From CBDDDW01 sp965226805 (GTDB lineage Bacteria > Chloroflexota > Dehalococcoidia > Lucifugimonadales > JAGWBF01): 64,000 nt of DNA. The stretch covers positions 1 through 64,000 of the forward strand of contig CBDDDW010000022.1 of the NCBI GenBank assembly GCA_965226805.1, read 5' to 3'. The translations under genes were made by a program, and so were the position numbers. The notes under the pieces are model-generated. The model was not told the DNA's origin, did no database searches, and saw only the letters and a list, made by a program, of their open reading frames with translations. Shown one piece after another: positions 18,576 to 26,451 of this stretch (positions are counted from its first letter, which is position 1; the number at the start of each line of letters is the position of its first letter).

Positions 18576-19370
18576 CTAGTATTGAACCTCCACTCCCCGC
18601 GCTTCTAGCAGCCTGATATTTTCCAGGTCTTCAGAACCTTCCGACAGATCGAGGTTGTTGTTTTCAAGCCGTACCTCGTCTCCCTTGCCCAGCCCGCTGT
18701 TCGCCAGCAGAGGAGAGATGTCGCTTATCTCGTTGTCCCAAAGCTCGAGCGAGGTCAGGTTGGTGAGGGAGGCCAGGGGTGTGACGTCGCTTATCTGGCT
18801 CCCCCCAAGCCCCAACGTGGTCAGGTTCGTGAGGGAGGCCAGCGTCGAGATGTCCCTTACCTGGTTCCTCTCAAGGTCGAAAGCCAAGTCAGGTTGGTGA
18901 GGGAGGCCAGGGTGGAGACGTCGCTTATCTGGTTTCCCCCTAGCCTGAGCGTGGTCAATTTGGTGAGGGAGGTCAGGTGGGAGATGTCGATTATCTGGTT
19001 CCCCCCAAGCATGAGCGAGGTCAGGTTGGTGGCATCCTCCAGACCGGAAAGGTCGGAAATGCCCCTGTCTTCAGCATTCAGCTCCGTAAGCCGAGCCAGT
19101 AGCTCTGCCGTTATGTACTCGCCCGGTGCCTTGCCCAGGGCCTCCCTTATGGCTGCATCCAGTTTTGCATCGGCAAAGATGGCCTGAGCTGACTTAGCTG
19201 TAGGTGTCGGCGTTGGCGCGGGGATTGCAGGCACCGCTTGGGCGGCCGATGTGGGAGTTGGCGCGGGGATTGCAGGCACCGCTTGGGCGGCCGATGTGGG
19301 AGTTGGCGCGGGGATTGCAGGCACCGCTTGGGCGGCCGATGTGGGGAGTTGGCACGGGAACTGCAGGCAC
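18576..19370 (-). pseudogene. Leucine-rich-repeat surface protein, frameshifted and missing its N-terminus
   Basis: Read on the minus strand from the Pro-Thr linker (repeat PAIPAPTPTSAAQAV) through a helical cap (ADAKLDAAIREALGKAPGEY) into SDS22/internalin-type repeats (NLTSLMLGGNQIIDISHL, LTTLRLGGNQISDVSTL). Near 18880 the frame breaks after LASLTNLTWL and the next frame resumes DLERNQVRDISTLASL to the stop at 18576. A one-base extra G near 19344 breaks the linker frame too. The signal peptide is missing: upstream sequence becomes prophage. In relatives such proteins are lipoproteins anchored through a Pro-Thr linker. Confidence 0.8.
19215..19350. repeat. 45-base tandem repeat, three copies plus a partial fourth
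   Basis: Copies at 19215-19259, 19260-19304 and 19305-19350 (one extra G), identical otherwise, then a 20-base partial copy with 3 mismatches at 19351-19370. On the minus strand it encodes the 15-residue linker unit PAIPAPTPTSAAQAV. The host-prophage junction lies at its end, so it may mark either an insertion site or an assembly join. Confidence 0.9.
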
Positions 19371-19521
19371 TCCGACGCTCCAGTGCGACTACGTGATCGA
19401 CCATTGGGGCAACACCTGCAACGCCTGGATGTGCGAGAGCCACGCCCTAGCCATTGGCTTTGGCCGAGACCACTGCATGGGGCATCAGCCGCCCAAGGAG
19501 CAGGCAAGGATGGCGCTGTGA
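19369..19521 (+). CDS. Small Cys-rich phage protein, N-terminus missing
   Basis: The frame ends TPTLQCDYVIDHWGNTCNAW, then MCESHALAIGFGRDHCMGHQ and PPKEQARMAL, stopping at 19519-19521. Upstream the frame runs into the LRR linker repeat, so the true N-terminus is lost at the junction. The Cys/His pattern (C, C, C, H, H, C, H) suggests a metal site. The last bases overlap the GTG of the primase-like gene (GTGA), as in a phage operon. No family recognised. Confidence 0.5.
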   Translation, partial: TPTLQCDYVIDHWGNTCNAWMCESHALAIGFGRDHCMGHQPPKEQARMAL

Positions 19522-20480
19522 CCAACGCCCTTCAGGCCGCACTCTGGTCGATCAGCCCCGACGATAGAGATACGTGGGTCCAGATGGGCATGGCCATCAA
19601 GTCGGAGTTGGGCGATGCAGGATTCGCTCTATGGGACTCATGGTCCCAACGGTCCGAGCGTTACAAGCCCGCCGACGCCAGGGCCGTCTGGCGCTCCGTC
19701 AAGCCCAACGGGGGTATCACGATTGCCTCGCTCTACTACCTGGCCAAGGAGTATGGCTGGTTCGGTGAAGCCCCGGCAAGGCATCAGCTAAGCGCCGAGG
19801 AGAGGCGGCTGTGGATGGAAGCTATGGGACGTGAAGAAGCCAAGCGCAAGCGCCGTGAGGCGGACGCGGCGGCGAAGGCTGAAAGGATGCTCATGCAGGC
19901 CGAGTACGTCGATCCTCGCCCCCGTAACGGCCACAGGAATGCCGACGTGCCGTGTGCGCACCCCTATCTGGTAGTCAAGGGCTTCCCTGAACAGGGGGGC
20001 CTTGTGCTGGCCGGCAACTTGCTGATCCCGATGCGTCACTACCGCGACTATCACCGTCTCCAATCGGTCCAGATGATCGCTCCCGATGGGTCTAAGAAGT
20101 TCCTCCCAGGGGGCAAGGCGTCGGAGGCGGTCTACAAGATCGGCAGGGGGGCTGAGCGCTATTACTGCGAGGGGTATGCCACGGCCCTGTCGGTGAGGGC
20201 TGCCCTCAAGCGGCTGTGCCGGGACCAGCACTGCGAGGTGTGGGTCTGTTTCAGCGCCGGGAACATCCCGAAGGTGGCGCGGTCCAGTCGGCGGTCGATG
20301 GTCATCGCAGATAACGACGAATCGGGCGCTGGAGAGTGGGCGGCGCAACAGACAGGGCTTCCCTACTGGATGCCCGAAGAGCCAGGTACGGACGCGAACG
20401 ACTACATGCTGAGCCACGGAGTGGAGGCGCTGGCGGATGCTATCAGGGAAGTTCATATGACCGCGATTCCCCGAAGGTAG
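19518..20480 (+). CDS. Phage primase-like protein, PriCT-2 plus Toprim domains
   Basis: A 320-residue protein starting at GTG 19518, overlapping the previous stop by 4 bases. Residues 1-85 match the primase C-terminal PriCT-2 pattern (ALWSISPDDRDTWVQMGMAI with RSERYKPADARAVWRSVKP and ITIASLYYLAKEYGW). A basic helix follows (MGREEAKRKRREADAAAKAE). Residues about 140-315 hold a Toprim-like region with YYCEGYATALSVRAAL (acidic Glu) and VIADNDESGAGEWAA (DxD variant). Family knowledge: such proteins prime phage or plasmid replication. It lacks its own helicase domain. Confidence 0.75.
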   Translation: MTNALQAALWSISPDDRDTWVQMGMAIKSELGDAGFALWDSWSQRSERYKPADARAVWRSVKPNGGITIASLYYLAKEYGWFGEAPARHQLSAEERRLWMEAMGREEAKRKRREADAAAKAERMLMQAEYVDPRPRNGHRNADVPCAHPYLVVKGFPEQGGLVLAGNLLIPMRHYRDYHRLQSVQMIAPDGSKKFLPGGKASEAVYKIGRGAERYYCEGYATALSVRAALKRLCRDQHCEVWVCFSAGNIPKVARSSRRSMVIADNDESGAGEWAAQQTGLPYWMPEEPGTDANDYMLSHGVEALADAIREVHMTAIPRR

Positions 20481-20491
20481 GTGGTTGCCTG

Positions 20492-20557
20492 ATGCCTGTA
20501 TCCCTGGAGGACTTCATAACGACGTTCTATCACCAGGCGTTGAAGGAGGGTAGATAG
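20492..20557 (+). CDS. Possible 21-residue peptide
   Basis: A short frame (MPVSLEDFITTFYHQALKEG plus R) after the primase-like gene with a weak GGTAGGTGG upstream. The composition is protein-like and amphipathic, but the length makes it uncertain. Confidence 0.25.
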   Translation: MPVSLEDFITTFYHQALKEGR

Positions 20558-20586
20558 CTTCTGTTACCGCAAGGCCAAGTACGTCA

Positions 20587-20778
20587 ATGGCGGCCCTCCC
20601 GATTCTCAGTCCAGCCGGCGAGACCGCCTACATGCTCCCTGTTTGGGAGCCGCCGTCTAGGGGGAGGGTGAAAACTGCCCCTCAATCGCACGCACATAGC
20701 GAGTGTAAACAAGGTGCTGCGGACAACCCGCGAGGCTGGATGAAGGCGGTGAGTGACGCCGTTAGTAGGGATAGTTGA
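20587..20778 (+). CDS. Doubtful 63-residue frame
   Basis: A plus-strand frame without a ribosome-binding site and without family resemblance. It is listed only because the 370-base gap between the primase-like and PolX-like genes holds nothing better. Confidence 0.2.
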   Translation: MAALPILSPAGETAYMLPVWEPPSRGRVKTAPQSHAHSECKQGAADNPRGWMKAVSDAVSRDS

Positions 20779-20928
20779 TGGCCCTTCAAAGGTACAGCGA
20801 ACGAGGGAACTCGCGCTTAGCGAGTAGAGATTTAAGACGGGTGGTCGTCTGGGTGGAGGGGAGGGGGGGATGAGGTATGTCCCCTAAAGAACGGAATCCG
20901 AAAACGGTGAGGGAAAAGAGAGAGAAAG

Positions 20929-21490
20929 ATGAACGACCGATATGGCCTGGCGTTAGCTAAAGAGGTGGCGGATCAACTCGTGCGCCTGCTCCGCTCCCCA
21001 CTGCGAGCGGATCGCTGTGGCAGGGTCCATCCGCCGCCAGAAGCCCCACGTCAAAGACATCGAGTTGCTTTGCGCCTCGAAGGTCACGAGCGCTGCTGAC
21101 CTGTTCGGCAGAGCGGTCACGAACTGGTACTTCCTAAACAAGAAGCTCGACGCGCTGGTCGCGGACGGGTCGGTTCTCAAGAAAAGGGCGAACAAGTCGG
21201 GGAGATACAGCTACGGTGAGCACAACAAGCTCCTGGTCCACGTGCCCAGCGGCATTCCGGTGGACGTGTTCAGTTCCTCCATCAAGAACTGGGGTATGAG
21301 CCTCGTGGTGAGGACCGGGCCGAAGGAGTTCAACGTTCGCATGATGTCCCGATTCCGCGAGCTGGGGATGCGGGGCCATGCCTACGGTGGCGTGACGGAC
21401 CAAGGGGGTACCGAGATCGAGTGCCCTGACGAGGAGACGGTCTTCCGGCTCTTGGGCTGGCCCTGGATGCCGCCGGAGCGCAGGAGCTAG
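20929..21490 (+). pseudogene. Mini DNA-polymerase-X-like nucleotidyltransferase, frameshifted
   Basis: ATG 20929 has a GAGAAAG upstream and begins MNDRYGLALAKEVADQLVRL, a PolX-like lead helix. At the CCCC run 20996-20999 the frame must shift by one base to continue as CERIAVAGSIRRQKPHVKDI, the PolX palm with the GS motif and DxE acid pair. The third acid is in GIPVDVFSS. RTGPKEFNVRMM and FRLLGWPWMPPERR close the thumb-like end, matching the end of PolX proteins. It lacks the 8-kDa, fingers and PHP parts. With the shift the protein has about 186 residues; without it a GTG at 21017 gives 157. A function in repair or end processing is inference. Confidence 0.7.
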
Positions 21491-21493
21491 CGG

Positions 21494-21841
21494 ATGCTAG
21501 GCCGCTCGGTCATCGACGCTGCCATAACCGAGACGGAGTTCCAGGCCCAGGTTGTCCGGGCCGCCCGGATGCGCGGGTGGATGGTCAGCCACATGACGCT
21601 ACCCCAGCGGTCTGAGCCAGGTGTTCCCGACCTGCTGCTCGTGCGACCGCCGCGAGTCATCTTCATGGAGCTCAAGAGCGAAAAGGGCCGGTTGGATACG
21701 AGGCGGCGATTCAGCCCCAGGACAGGCCGTGCGCTACCGAACCACAAAGACTGGAAAGACGCCTTTGAAGCGTGTCCGGGCGTCGAGTATTACCTGTATC
21801 GGCCAAGACATTGGGACGAGATCATGGAGGTGCTGATGTGA
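21494..21841 (+). CDS. VRR-NUC domain nuclease
   Basis: A 115-residue protein with the VRR-NUC (PD-(D/E)XK) pattern: TEFQAQVVRAARMRGW at the start, then the catalytic core GVPDLLLVRPPRVIFMELKS (D and ExK). Stand-alone VRR-NUC proteins are common in phage replication modules, where they are thought to cut branched DNA. It follows the PolX-like gene by 3 bases and fits an early operon. Confidence 0.85.
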   Translation: MLGRSVIDAAITETEFQAQVVRAARMRGWMVSHMTLPQRSEPGVPDLLLVRPPRVIFMELKSEKGRLDTRRRFSPRTGRALPNHKDWKDAFEACPGVEYYLYRPRHWDEIMEVLM

Positions 21842-21930
21842 GACTCTTTGAATGGTTCAAGTGGGGCTGGGAGTAACGTGAACACTTGGACGGCTTCCCT
21901 GGGGCAGTGATCTAGACGAGTAGTTCGGAC

Positions 21931-22194
21931 CTACGTTTGCCCGTCATTCTCCGGCGGCGCTTCAACGGTCCGCATTCGGCCTGAGTAGCGGCTACCCCGC
22001 TTCTGCTTGGGAATCCTCTTTCGCCTCAGTAGCTCTCTGAGCGCTAAAGCGACAGGTTTTGCGTTGCTCGGATAGAACTTCCCACTACGCCAGGTCTGCA
22101 CCGTAACCAAGTGTACCCCCAGCTCATCCGATATGGCGGCGTCGGTCCACTTCTTCTCTCGTAGCTGTGCCAGAAGCTCTTGGATGTCGTTCAT
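21931..22194 (-). CDS. Small HTH regulator (Cro/antitoxin-like)
   Basis: From ATG 22194 an 87-residue protein: MNDIQELLAQLREKKWTDAA, then ISDELGVHLVTVQTWRSGKF, a clear helix-turn-helix, and a basic tail (LLRRKRIPKQKRGSRYSGR). It is divergent from the first toxin-antitoxin pair, and the shared interval has facing promoters with palindromes, so this protein is the best candidate for a prophage repressor. The frame extends 36 bases upstream, but the promoter's -10 lies there and predicts a start at 22194 with no leader. Confidence 0.75.
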   Translation of the reverse strand: MNDIQELLAQLREKKWTDAAISDELGVHLVTVQTWRSGKFYPSNAKPVALALRELLRRKRIPKQKRGSRYSGRMRTVEAPPENDGQT

Positions 22195-22201
22195 GGCTTC
22201 C

Positions 22202-22230
22202 ACTATACAGCGTAGCACTACATCTGTCAA
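22202..22230 (-). promoter_or_regulatory. Promoter of the HTH regulator with operator-like palindrome
   Basis: On the minus strand TTGACA (22225-22230), a 17-base spacer, then TATAGT (22202-22207). The spacer holds TGTAG-TG-CTACG. The -10 ends 7 bases before ATG 22194, so the message should be leaderless or nearly so. Confidence 0.75.
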
Positions 22231-22255
22231 TCGGTTTCAGATACTGCTAACCCTA

Positions 22256-22284
22256 TTGACATCGTGTAGGCTACACCGTACAAT
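22256..22284 (+). promoter_or_regulatory. Promoter of toxin-antitoxin pair 1 with palindromic operator
   Basis: TTGACA (22256-22261), 17-base spacer, TACAAT (22279-22284). The spacer contains the perfect palindrome GTGTAG-G-CTACAC (22264-22276), well placed to block RNA polymerase. Expected start near 22291; the toxin ATG is at 22299 with a GGGAG site. Confidence 0.8.
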
Positions 22285-22298
22285 AGATAGGGAGATAC

Positions 22299-22604
22299 AT
22301 GACTCAAGTAATACAGGCGGAGACGTTCAGGCGGTGGCTTCGCCGTCTGCGGGACAAGAAGGCGGCTGACCTTATCGCCGTGCGGCTGCACCGAGCAACC
22401 TACGGTCACCTGGGGGATGTGCGTTCGGTGGGTGATGGTGTCTCCGAAATGCGCATCAGGTCCGGTCCTGGTTACCGCCTCTACTTCATCCGTGAGGGCC
22501 AGGACATAATCGTTGTGCTGTGCGGTGGTGATAAGAGTAGGCAACGGCGGGATATCGAACGGGCAAAGAAGATGGCCGCCGACAGGAGGAGGCAACATGG
22601 CTGA
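22299..22604 (+). CDS. RelE/HigB-like toxin of the HI1419 type (pair 1)
   Basis: A 101-residue protein matching the phage-derived Gp49/HI1419 group of RelE-fold toxins: TFRRWLRRLRDKKAADLIAV, GDVRSVGDGVSEMRI, GPGYRLYFIREG, VVLCGGDKSRQRRDIERAK. Known relatives are ribosome-dependent mRNA interferases. It precedes its antitoxin and overlaps it by 8 bases, the toxin-first order of this family. Confidence 0.88.
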   Translation: MTQVIQAETFRRWLRRLRDKKAADLIAVRLHRATYGHLGDVRSVGDGVSEMRIRSGPGYRLYFIREGQDIIVVLCGGDKSRQRRDIERAKKMAADRRRQHG

Positions 22605-22935
22605 GACTTATACAGTCTGGAAACTGGAAGACTATATCGACTCTGAGGAGCGAGCTCGTGGAGTCCTAGAGGCCGCGGCTGAAGAGGACCCTGGGGATGG
22701 CACTGTCATCTGCTCGGTTCTCAGCGCGATTGCCAAGAGCAAAGGGATGAGCGCCCTGGCCCGCGATACAGGGCTCAATCGGGGCCATCTCTACGAGGCG
22801 CTGTCTGAAAACGGCAACCCATCTCTCGCCACGGTGATGAAGGTAGCCTGTGCCCTGGGTCTACGGCTGCGCCTGGAACCCATCGAGAAGATGACAGAAA
22901 AGGCTGCGACCCCTATTCCCCTAAGAGCCGACTGA
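22597..22935 (+). CDS. HI1420-type HTH antitoxin (pair 1)
   Basis: A 112-residue antitoxin starting at ATG 22597 (AGGAGG upstream, inside the toxin gene). The N-terminal part (WKLEDYIDSEERARGVLEAA) is the toxin-contacting region. The HTH is KSKGMSALARDTGLNRGHLY, followed by EALSENGNPSLATVMKVACA, the family hallmark. It probably represses its own promoter through the palindrome at 22264-22276. Confidence 0.88.
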   Translation: MAETYTVWKLEDYIDSEERARGVLEAAAEEDPGDGTVICSVLSAIAKSKGMSALARDTGLNRGHLYEALSENGNPSLATVMKVACALGLRLRLEPIEKMTEKAATPIPLRAD

Positions 22936-23207
22936 CCCTACTCCCCGCCCTCTCCACTTAGCTCTAGCGGGCCACGCAGACTAGCATCGCCCGCTTACCC
23001 CTCTCGGCGACCCACAAGGTCGCCGTTCTGCCCCCTAGAACTAACCGATCCTTCGCTATCGCCCCCGTGACCGTCGGGCCGCGCCACGCCCGCTTAGGGT
23101 AGTGGTCGGCGACGCCACTCGTAGACCTCACCGCGATCTCCTTCACCGTAGGCGTTTGCAGTGTAAAACTGCGCCTGAAACTCACTGCAAAATACTAGGC
23201 TAATCGC
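22936..23207. other. Region with a doubtful minus-strand frame and an inverted repeat
   Basis: Holds a 73-codon minus-strand frame (23185-22964) that reads plausibly (AVRSTSGVADHYPKRAWRGP) but has no ribosome-binding site, and an inverted repeat GCAGT-GTAAA-ACTGC near 23157-23171. I cannot decide whether the frame is a gene. Confidence 0.35.
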
Positions 23208-23236
23208 TTGACAATCACAGTGTAACACTATATAAT
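23208..23236 (+). promoter_or_regulatory. Consensus promoter with palindromic spacer
   Basis: TTGACA (23208-23213), 17-base spacer, TATAAT (23231-23236). The spacer contains the perfect palindrome AGTGT-A-ACACT. It drives the SWIM gene and probably the phage operon after it. Confidence 0.85.
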
Positions 23237-23274
23237 AAAGCTATATTAAATCATACTCAACCAGGGGGTAGGAA

Positions 23275-23604
23275 ATGGTGACAAACACCAGTCCCGTCAA
23301 GCAGATCGAGGAGCTAGGGAAAAGACTCGAAAGGGCGCGCCAATTGGTCGCCGGGGGCAAGGTCGAGCCAGTCCTCGGAGCCGACTCTCACTACCTGGTC
23401 CGGGCCGGAGTTGGTGGTTTCTACCTGGTCAATGGCCATTGCACCTGCGAGGACGCTCGATACCGGAGGGACATTCATAAAGGCTGGTGCAAACACATGC
23501 TGGCTGTGGACCTCTACAAGGAATCTCAGCCACAGCAGCCCCAGGAGCCCGCCCCGGTGGGCGACGGGCGGTCCCTGGACGAGCAGATCAAGGACCTGTT
23601 TTAG
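23275..23604 (+). CDS. SWIM zinc-finger phage protein
   Basis: A 109-residue protein. After a charged helix (IEELGKRLERARQLVAGG) comes a beta segment (SHYLVRAGVGGFYLVNG) and the SWIM motif HCTCEDARYRRDIHKGWCKH (CxC...CxH), then a Gln-Pro linker and an acidic tail (DEQIKDLF). SWIM domains bind zinc and DNA or protein. The role in the phage is unknown. It is the first gene after a consensus promoter. Confidence 0.7.
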   Translation: MVTNTSPVKQIEELGKRLERARQLVAGGKVEPVLGADSHYLVRAGVGGFYLVNGHCTCEDARYRRDIHKGWCKHMLAVDLYKESQPQQPQEPAPVGDGRSLDEQIKDLF

Positions 23605-23636
23605 GGCCTGGAGAGAAAGACAGGAGGAACGCAGAG

Positions 23637-23858
23637 ATGACAACGACGCACTTCGGTATCAACGCAGAGACGATGATGTGCGGGCACACAATCGTAGAGG
23701 ATGGTAGCGATCTCTGGGCTACAGACGGAACGCTGGTTAGTTGCTTCGAGTGCTTGAGGTACATGGCGAGAGCCGCAGCTTATGCGATGAGGAATCCGCG
23801 AACGCCTAGATGGGTGCGGATACTGCCTGGCGATTACAGTCCCAGCTATGGACGCTAG
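23637..23858 (+). CDS. Small phage protein of unknown function
   Basis: A 73-residue protein starting at ATG 23637 behind AGGAGG. It has three Cys and a His in MMCGHTIVEDG and CFECLRYMARAA, possibly a small metal site. No family recognised. It sits in the early operon between the SWIM and papain-like genes. Confidence 0.6.
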   Translation: MTTTHFGINAETMMCGHTIVEDGSDLWATDGTLVSCFECLRYMARAAAYAMRNPRTPRWVRILPGDYSPSYGR

Positions 23859-23883
23859 AGGCGAAACCCGGAGGAGGACGACA

Positions 23884-24336
23884 ATGATCAGATACACCTA
23901 CGACGACGGCGGGCGCGCTGACGCCGGATACAACGGCCAAAGTGCTGGTGACTGCGTGGCGCGGGCGCTGGCGATCCTGACCAACAACGACTACAAGCTG
24001 GTCTACCTCGATCTCGCCCACGCGAACAAGCTGAAGGCTGGCAAGCGGTCGGCGCGTGATGGGTTGCTCAGCAAGGTTTGGCAGCCCGTGTATCGTGACT
24101 ACGATCTGGTGAAGGTCAAACTGCCACCGGGTGCGCGGCCGACGTACAGTGAGGCCCATGAGCAATACGGCGACTGCATCGTCAGCACCGCAAAGCATGT
24201 GGCAGCCATCGTTGACGGCAATCTTCGGGATGTCTTCGACGGACGCGGCTACTGGTGGCGCGAGGATGCTGCGGACGACCCGGTATGGCGGGAGCGTAAG
24301 GCACAGAGCGTATGGGTGAAGGCGAGTTGGTGGTAG
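23884..24336 (+). CDS. Phage protein with possible papain-like fold
   Basis: A 150-residue protein starting at ATG 23884 behind GGAGGAGG. The segment AGDCVARALAILTNNDYKLV with STAKHVAAIVDGNLRDVFD resembles a widespread phage family with the pattern GDCxxRAL plus HxxAxxDG, arranged like a Cys-His-Asp hydrolase core. Catalysis has not been shown that I know of, so this is structural inference. It lies in the early operon. Confidence 0.55.
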   Translation: MIRYTYDDGGRADAGYNGQSAGDCVARALAILTNNDYKLVYLDLAHANKLKAGKRSARDGLLSKVWQPVYRDYDLVKVKLPPGARPTYSEAHEQYGDCIVSTAKHVAAIVDGNLRDVFDGRGYWWREDAADDPVWRERKAQSVWVKASWW

Positions 24337-24411
24337 GCGAAACCTGCTACGGCGGGTCCGGTGGGGATAGGCTCCCGCCGCCGATGAGCCAGCCTGATAA
24401 GGAGGAGAAAG

Positions 24412-24897
24412 ATGAGCGCATACATCGTAGACCGGGAGACCATTCAATACCTGGTTCAGTCTGGGCTTGAGGCGGCGTTCCAGCACCATCAGGGCCATAA
24501 GATGCGCTGGTACCACGACGGCGAGAGCCACTGGCTGGACGATAGGAACGCCACTGAGGTAGGTCAGATGCTCTGGGACGAGAACGTGGAGTCAGTGGCC
24601 TATAGGTATAGCGATTCTAAGCATGAGGGACTGCCGGGTCCGATAGATGAAGGCGGCTACGTCTACTTCCACGAGGACACCACGGTTGGCTGCATATGGA
24701 ACCCTGCCCAGATACTCAAGGCGACGGACTGTTACGAGTACCAGAGCTGCGAGCATCCCGGATGGGCTACCAGCAGCGCCAAGGCGTTCCTAGACGTTCT
24801 TCGGAAGCTGGCATGGACCAGGGTTGCGGGCTACGAAGATGCCCAGTGGGGCCATCCTGTTGCAAAGGAGACCAGCCAATGGTCACGGATACTCTAG
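24412..24897 (+). CDS. Phage protein of unknown function
   Basis: A 161-residue protein behind a GGAGGAG site. Aromatic and His-rich (FQHHQGHKMRWYHDGESHWL), with YVYFHEDTTVGCIWNPAQIL in the middle. I do not recognise it. Its end overlaps the ParB-like gene start by 19 bases. Confidence 0.6.
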   Translation: MSAYIVDRETIQYLVQSGLEAAFQHHQGHKMRWYHDGESHWLDDRNATEVGQMLWDENVESVAYRYSDSKHEGLPGPIDEGGYVYFHEDTTVGCIWNPAQILKATDCYEYQSCEHPGWATSSAKAFLDVLRKLAWTRVAGYEDAQWGHPVAKETSQWSRIL

Positions 24898-25766
24898 AGG
24901 CTCCGGCCTATCAAACAATCGAGCTTCGGCGTGTGAGGCCGGACCCCGACCAGCCTCGGAAGCACTTCGCCGACGCTGCGCTTCAGGAGCTGGCAGGGAG
25001 CATGGACAGTAACGGCCTGCTCCAACCCGTCGTGGTGAGGCCAAACGGCAGCGGCTACATCCTCATCGCCGGCGAGCGGCGCTGGCGGGCTGCCTGCCTC
25101 CTGGGGTGGAAGACGATTCCGGCCATCGTTCGCTCGGACGTGACCCTCGGAGAGGCTGCAAAGCTCCAACTCCTGGAGAACATCGTCCGGCAAGACCTGA
25201 ACCCCGTGGAGGAGGCCCGTGCGCTCCAGAGGATGCAGGACGAGGGCTACACCCTGAAGGAGCTGAGCGACGCAACCGGAATAGCCCCTAGCCAAATAGC
25301 CTGGCGGGTCAAGATGTTGGATGCCCGCGAGGACGTGTTAGAGCTGGTGGCCCTGGGGCATATCAAGCCCTCCATGTGCTACGAGATAGCGAAGCTGAGT
25401 CCTGATGGCCAGGGGCGTGTCCTGAGAGCTATCACGAGCGAGAACCTCAACACGGACGAGGTGACCCAGTTCTGTCGCCACGTTCTGGCCGAAGAGTCTC
25501 AGGCAGAGATGTTCCCAGAAACGAAGCTCAGCAAGGAGCAAATCAGGGCCGTGCAGACCTTCGGACAGGCGTTTGCCCAGATTGGTCGTACCCTGGCCCG
25601 CATTCAGCGCATGGAGGAGGACCAACCCGGCCTGTTACAGAAGGCGTTCGAGGCGGAGGCGGTTGTTGTGGAGGCACAGGTCGATGTTTCGATCCAGCAG
25701 CTTTCAAGAATCAAAAGAGCGTTGCGAGACGTTCGTATACGAAACCTTGTGGAGGTAAGCAACTAA
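24879..25766 (+). CDS. ParB/RepB/Spo0J-family protein
   Basis: A 295-residue ParB-family protein starting at ATG 24879 behind AAAGGAG. The ParB/Srx CTPase core has PDPDQPRKHFADAAL, NGLLQPVVVRP, ILIAGERRWRAACLLGW (the GERRxRA motif) and LLENIVRQDLNPVEEARALQ. The HTH follows (TLKELSDATGIAPSQIAWRV). It has all the parts of a centromere-binding protein, but no ParA is nearby, so it may act as a replication or transcription factor instead. Confidence 0.9.
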   Translation: MVTDTLEAPAYQTIELRRVRPDPDQPRKHFADAALQELAGSMDSNGLLQPVVVRPNGSGYILIAGERRWRAACLLGWKTIPAIVRSDVTLGEAAKLQLLENIVRQDLNPVEEARALQRMQDEGYTLKELSDATGIAPSQIAWRVKMLDAREDVLELVALGHIKPSMCYEIAKLSPDGQGRVLRAITSENLNTDEVTQFCRHVLAEESQAEMFPETKLSKEQIRAVQTFGQAFAQIGRTLARIQRMEEDQPGLLQKAFEAEAVVVEAQVDVSIQQLSRIKRALRDVRIRNLVEVSN

Positions 25767-26378
25767 GTGGATACGAGAAGTGGTCAGTACAAATGGAACA
25801 TAGCAACGGGTGCGTCACACGTCGTGGGAAGTCCGGCGACGGAGCACCCGAACCTGGAACGGCAGGCGGACCTGATCGACTATTTGTCCGATTCGGAAAG
25901 ATTGTTGCGCTGGAACGGACAACATGCTTGCGACTCTGGGAATGTATGTCATAATGACTACATGGATGCGAACAAGTGTCTTTATACCATCGGCTATGGT
26001 GGCCGAGGCCCACGGGAGATGGCAGGGATGTTGAAGTCTGCGGGGGTCAAGACCTTGGTGGACATCAGGAGTCGGCCTAGCAGTCGGATTCCAGGCTTTT
26101 CTAAGAGCTCGCTGGCGCAGTGGCTTTCGGCTGAGGGCATCGAGTACGTGCATCTCTGGACACTAGGGGCAGCCAACTGGCAAGACTCTTCCACAGCCGC
26201 TCGAAGCGACCTATTGAACGACGAGCCTGCTGGACTGGAGGCGCTTGCGGCCATCCTGGTTGAAGGACCGACGGCCATCATGTGCGCGGAGAAGCGTTAC
26301 ACGTCCTGCCACCGAGAGTACGTGGCTGAGCGAATGAAGAAGTCGGTTGCCGGGCTGGAAGTCAGCCATCTCGTGTGA
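25767..26378 (+). CDS. DUF488 family protein
   Basis: The conserved domain begins at MDANKCLYTIGYGGRGPREM (ATG 25962) and runs through VKTLVDIRSRPSSRIPGFSK to MCAEKRYTSCHREYVAERM, the C-E-CHR hallmark of DUF488. The frame is open to GTG 25767, but the first 65 codons are not conserved in character, so the start is probably 25962 (138 residues). A weak promoter (TTGCGA, 16 bases, CATAAT) ends a few bases before it. Function unknown; DUF488 is sometimes linked to nucleic-acid modification or toxin-like systems. Confidence 0.75.
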   Translation: MDTRSGQYKWNIATGASHVVGSPATEHPNLERQADLIDYLSDSERLLRWNGQHACDSGNVCHNDYMDANKCLYTIGYGGRGPREMAGMLKSAGVKTLVDIRSRPSSRIPGFSKSSLAQWLSAEGIEYVHLWTLGAANWQDSSTAARSDLLNDEPAGLEALAAILVEGPTAIMCAEKRYTSCHREYVAERMKKSVAGLEVSHLV

Positions 26379-26451
26379 ATCGGAAGAGGCTGCAAACAAG
26401 ATGTTCTATAATAGAGTCCGGGAGCGGCCTGTAGCGGGTTTCGAGGGGGAC

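Noticed and set aside
19205..19370. 45-base tandem repeats as a CRISPR or as phage iterons
   Set aside because: Copies are contiguous with no spacers, and they encode the Pro-Thr linker of the LRR protein.
22264..22276. Short palindromes near 22-23 kb as a CRISPR array
   Set aside because: The repeats are inverted, differ from each other and sit inside promoters; there are no regularly spaced direct repeats with unique spacers and no cas genes.
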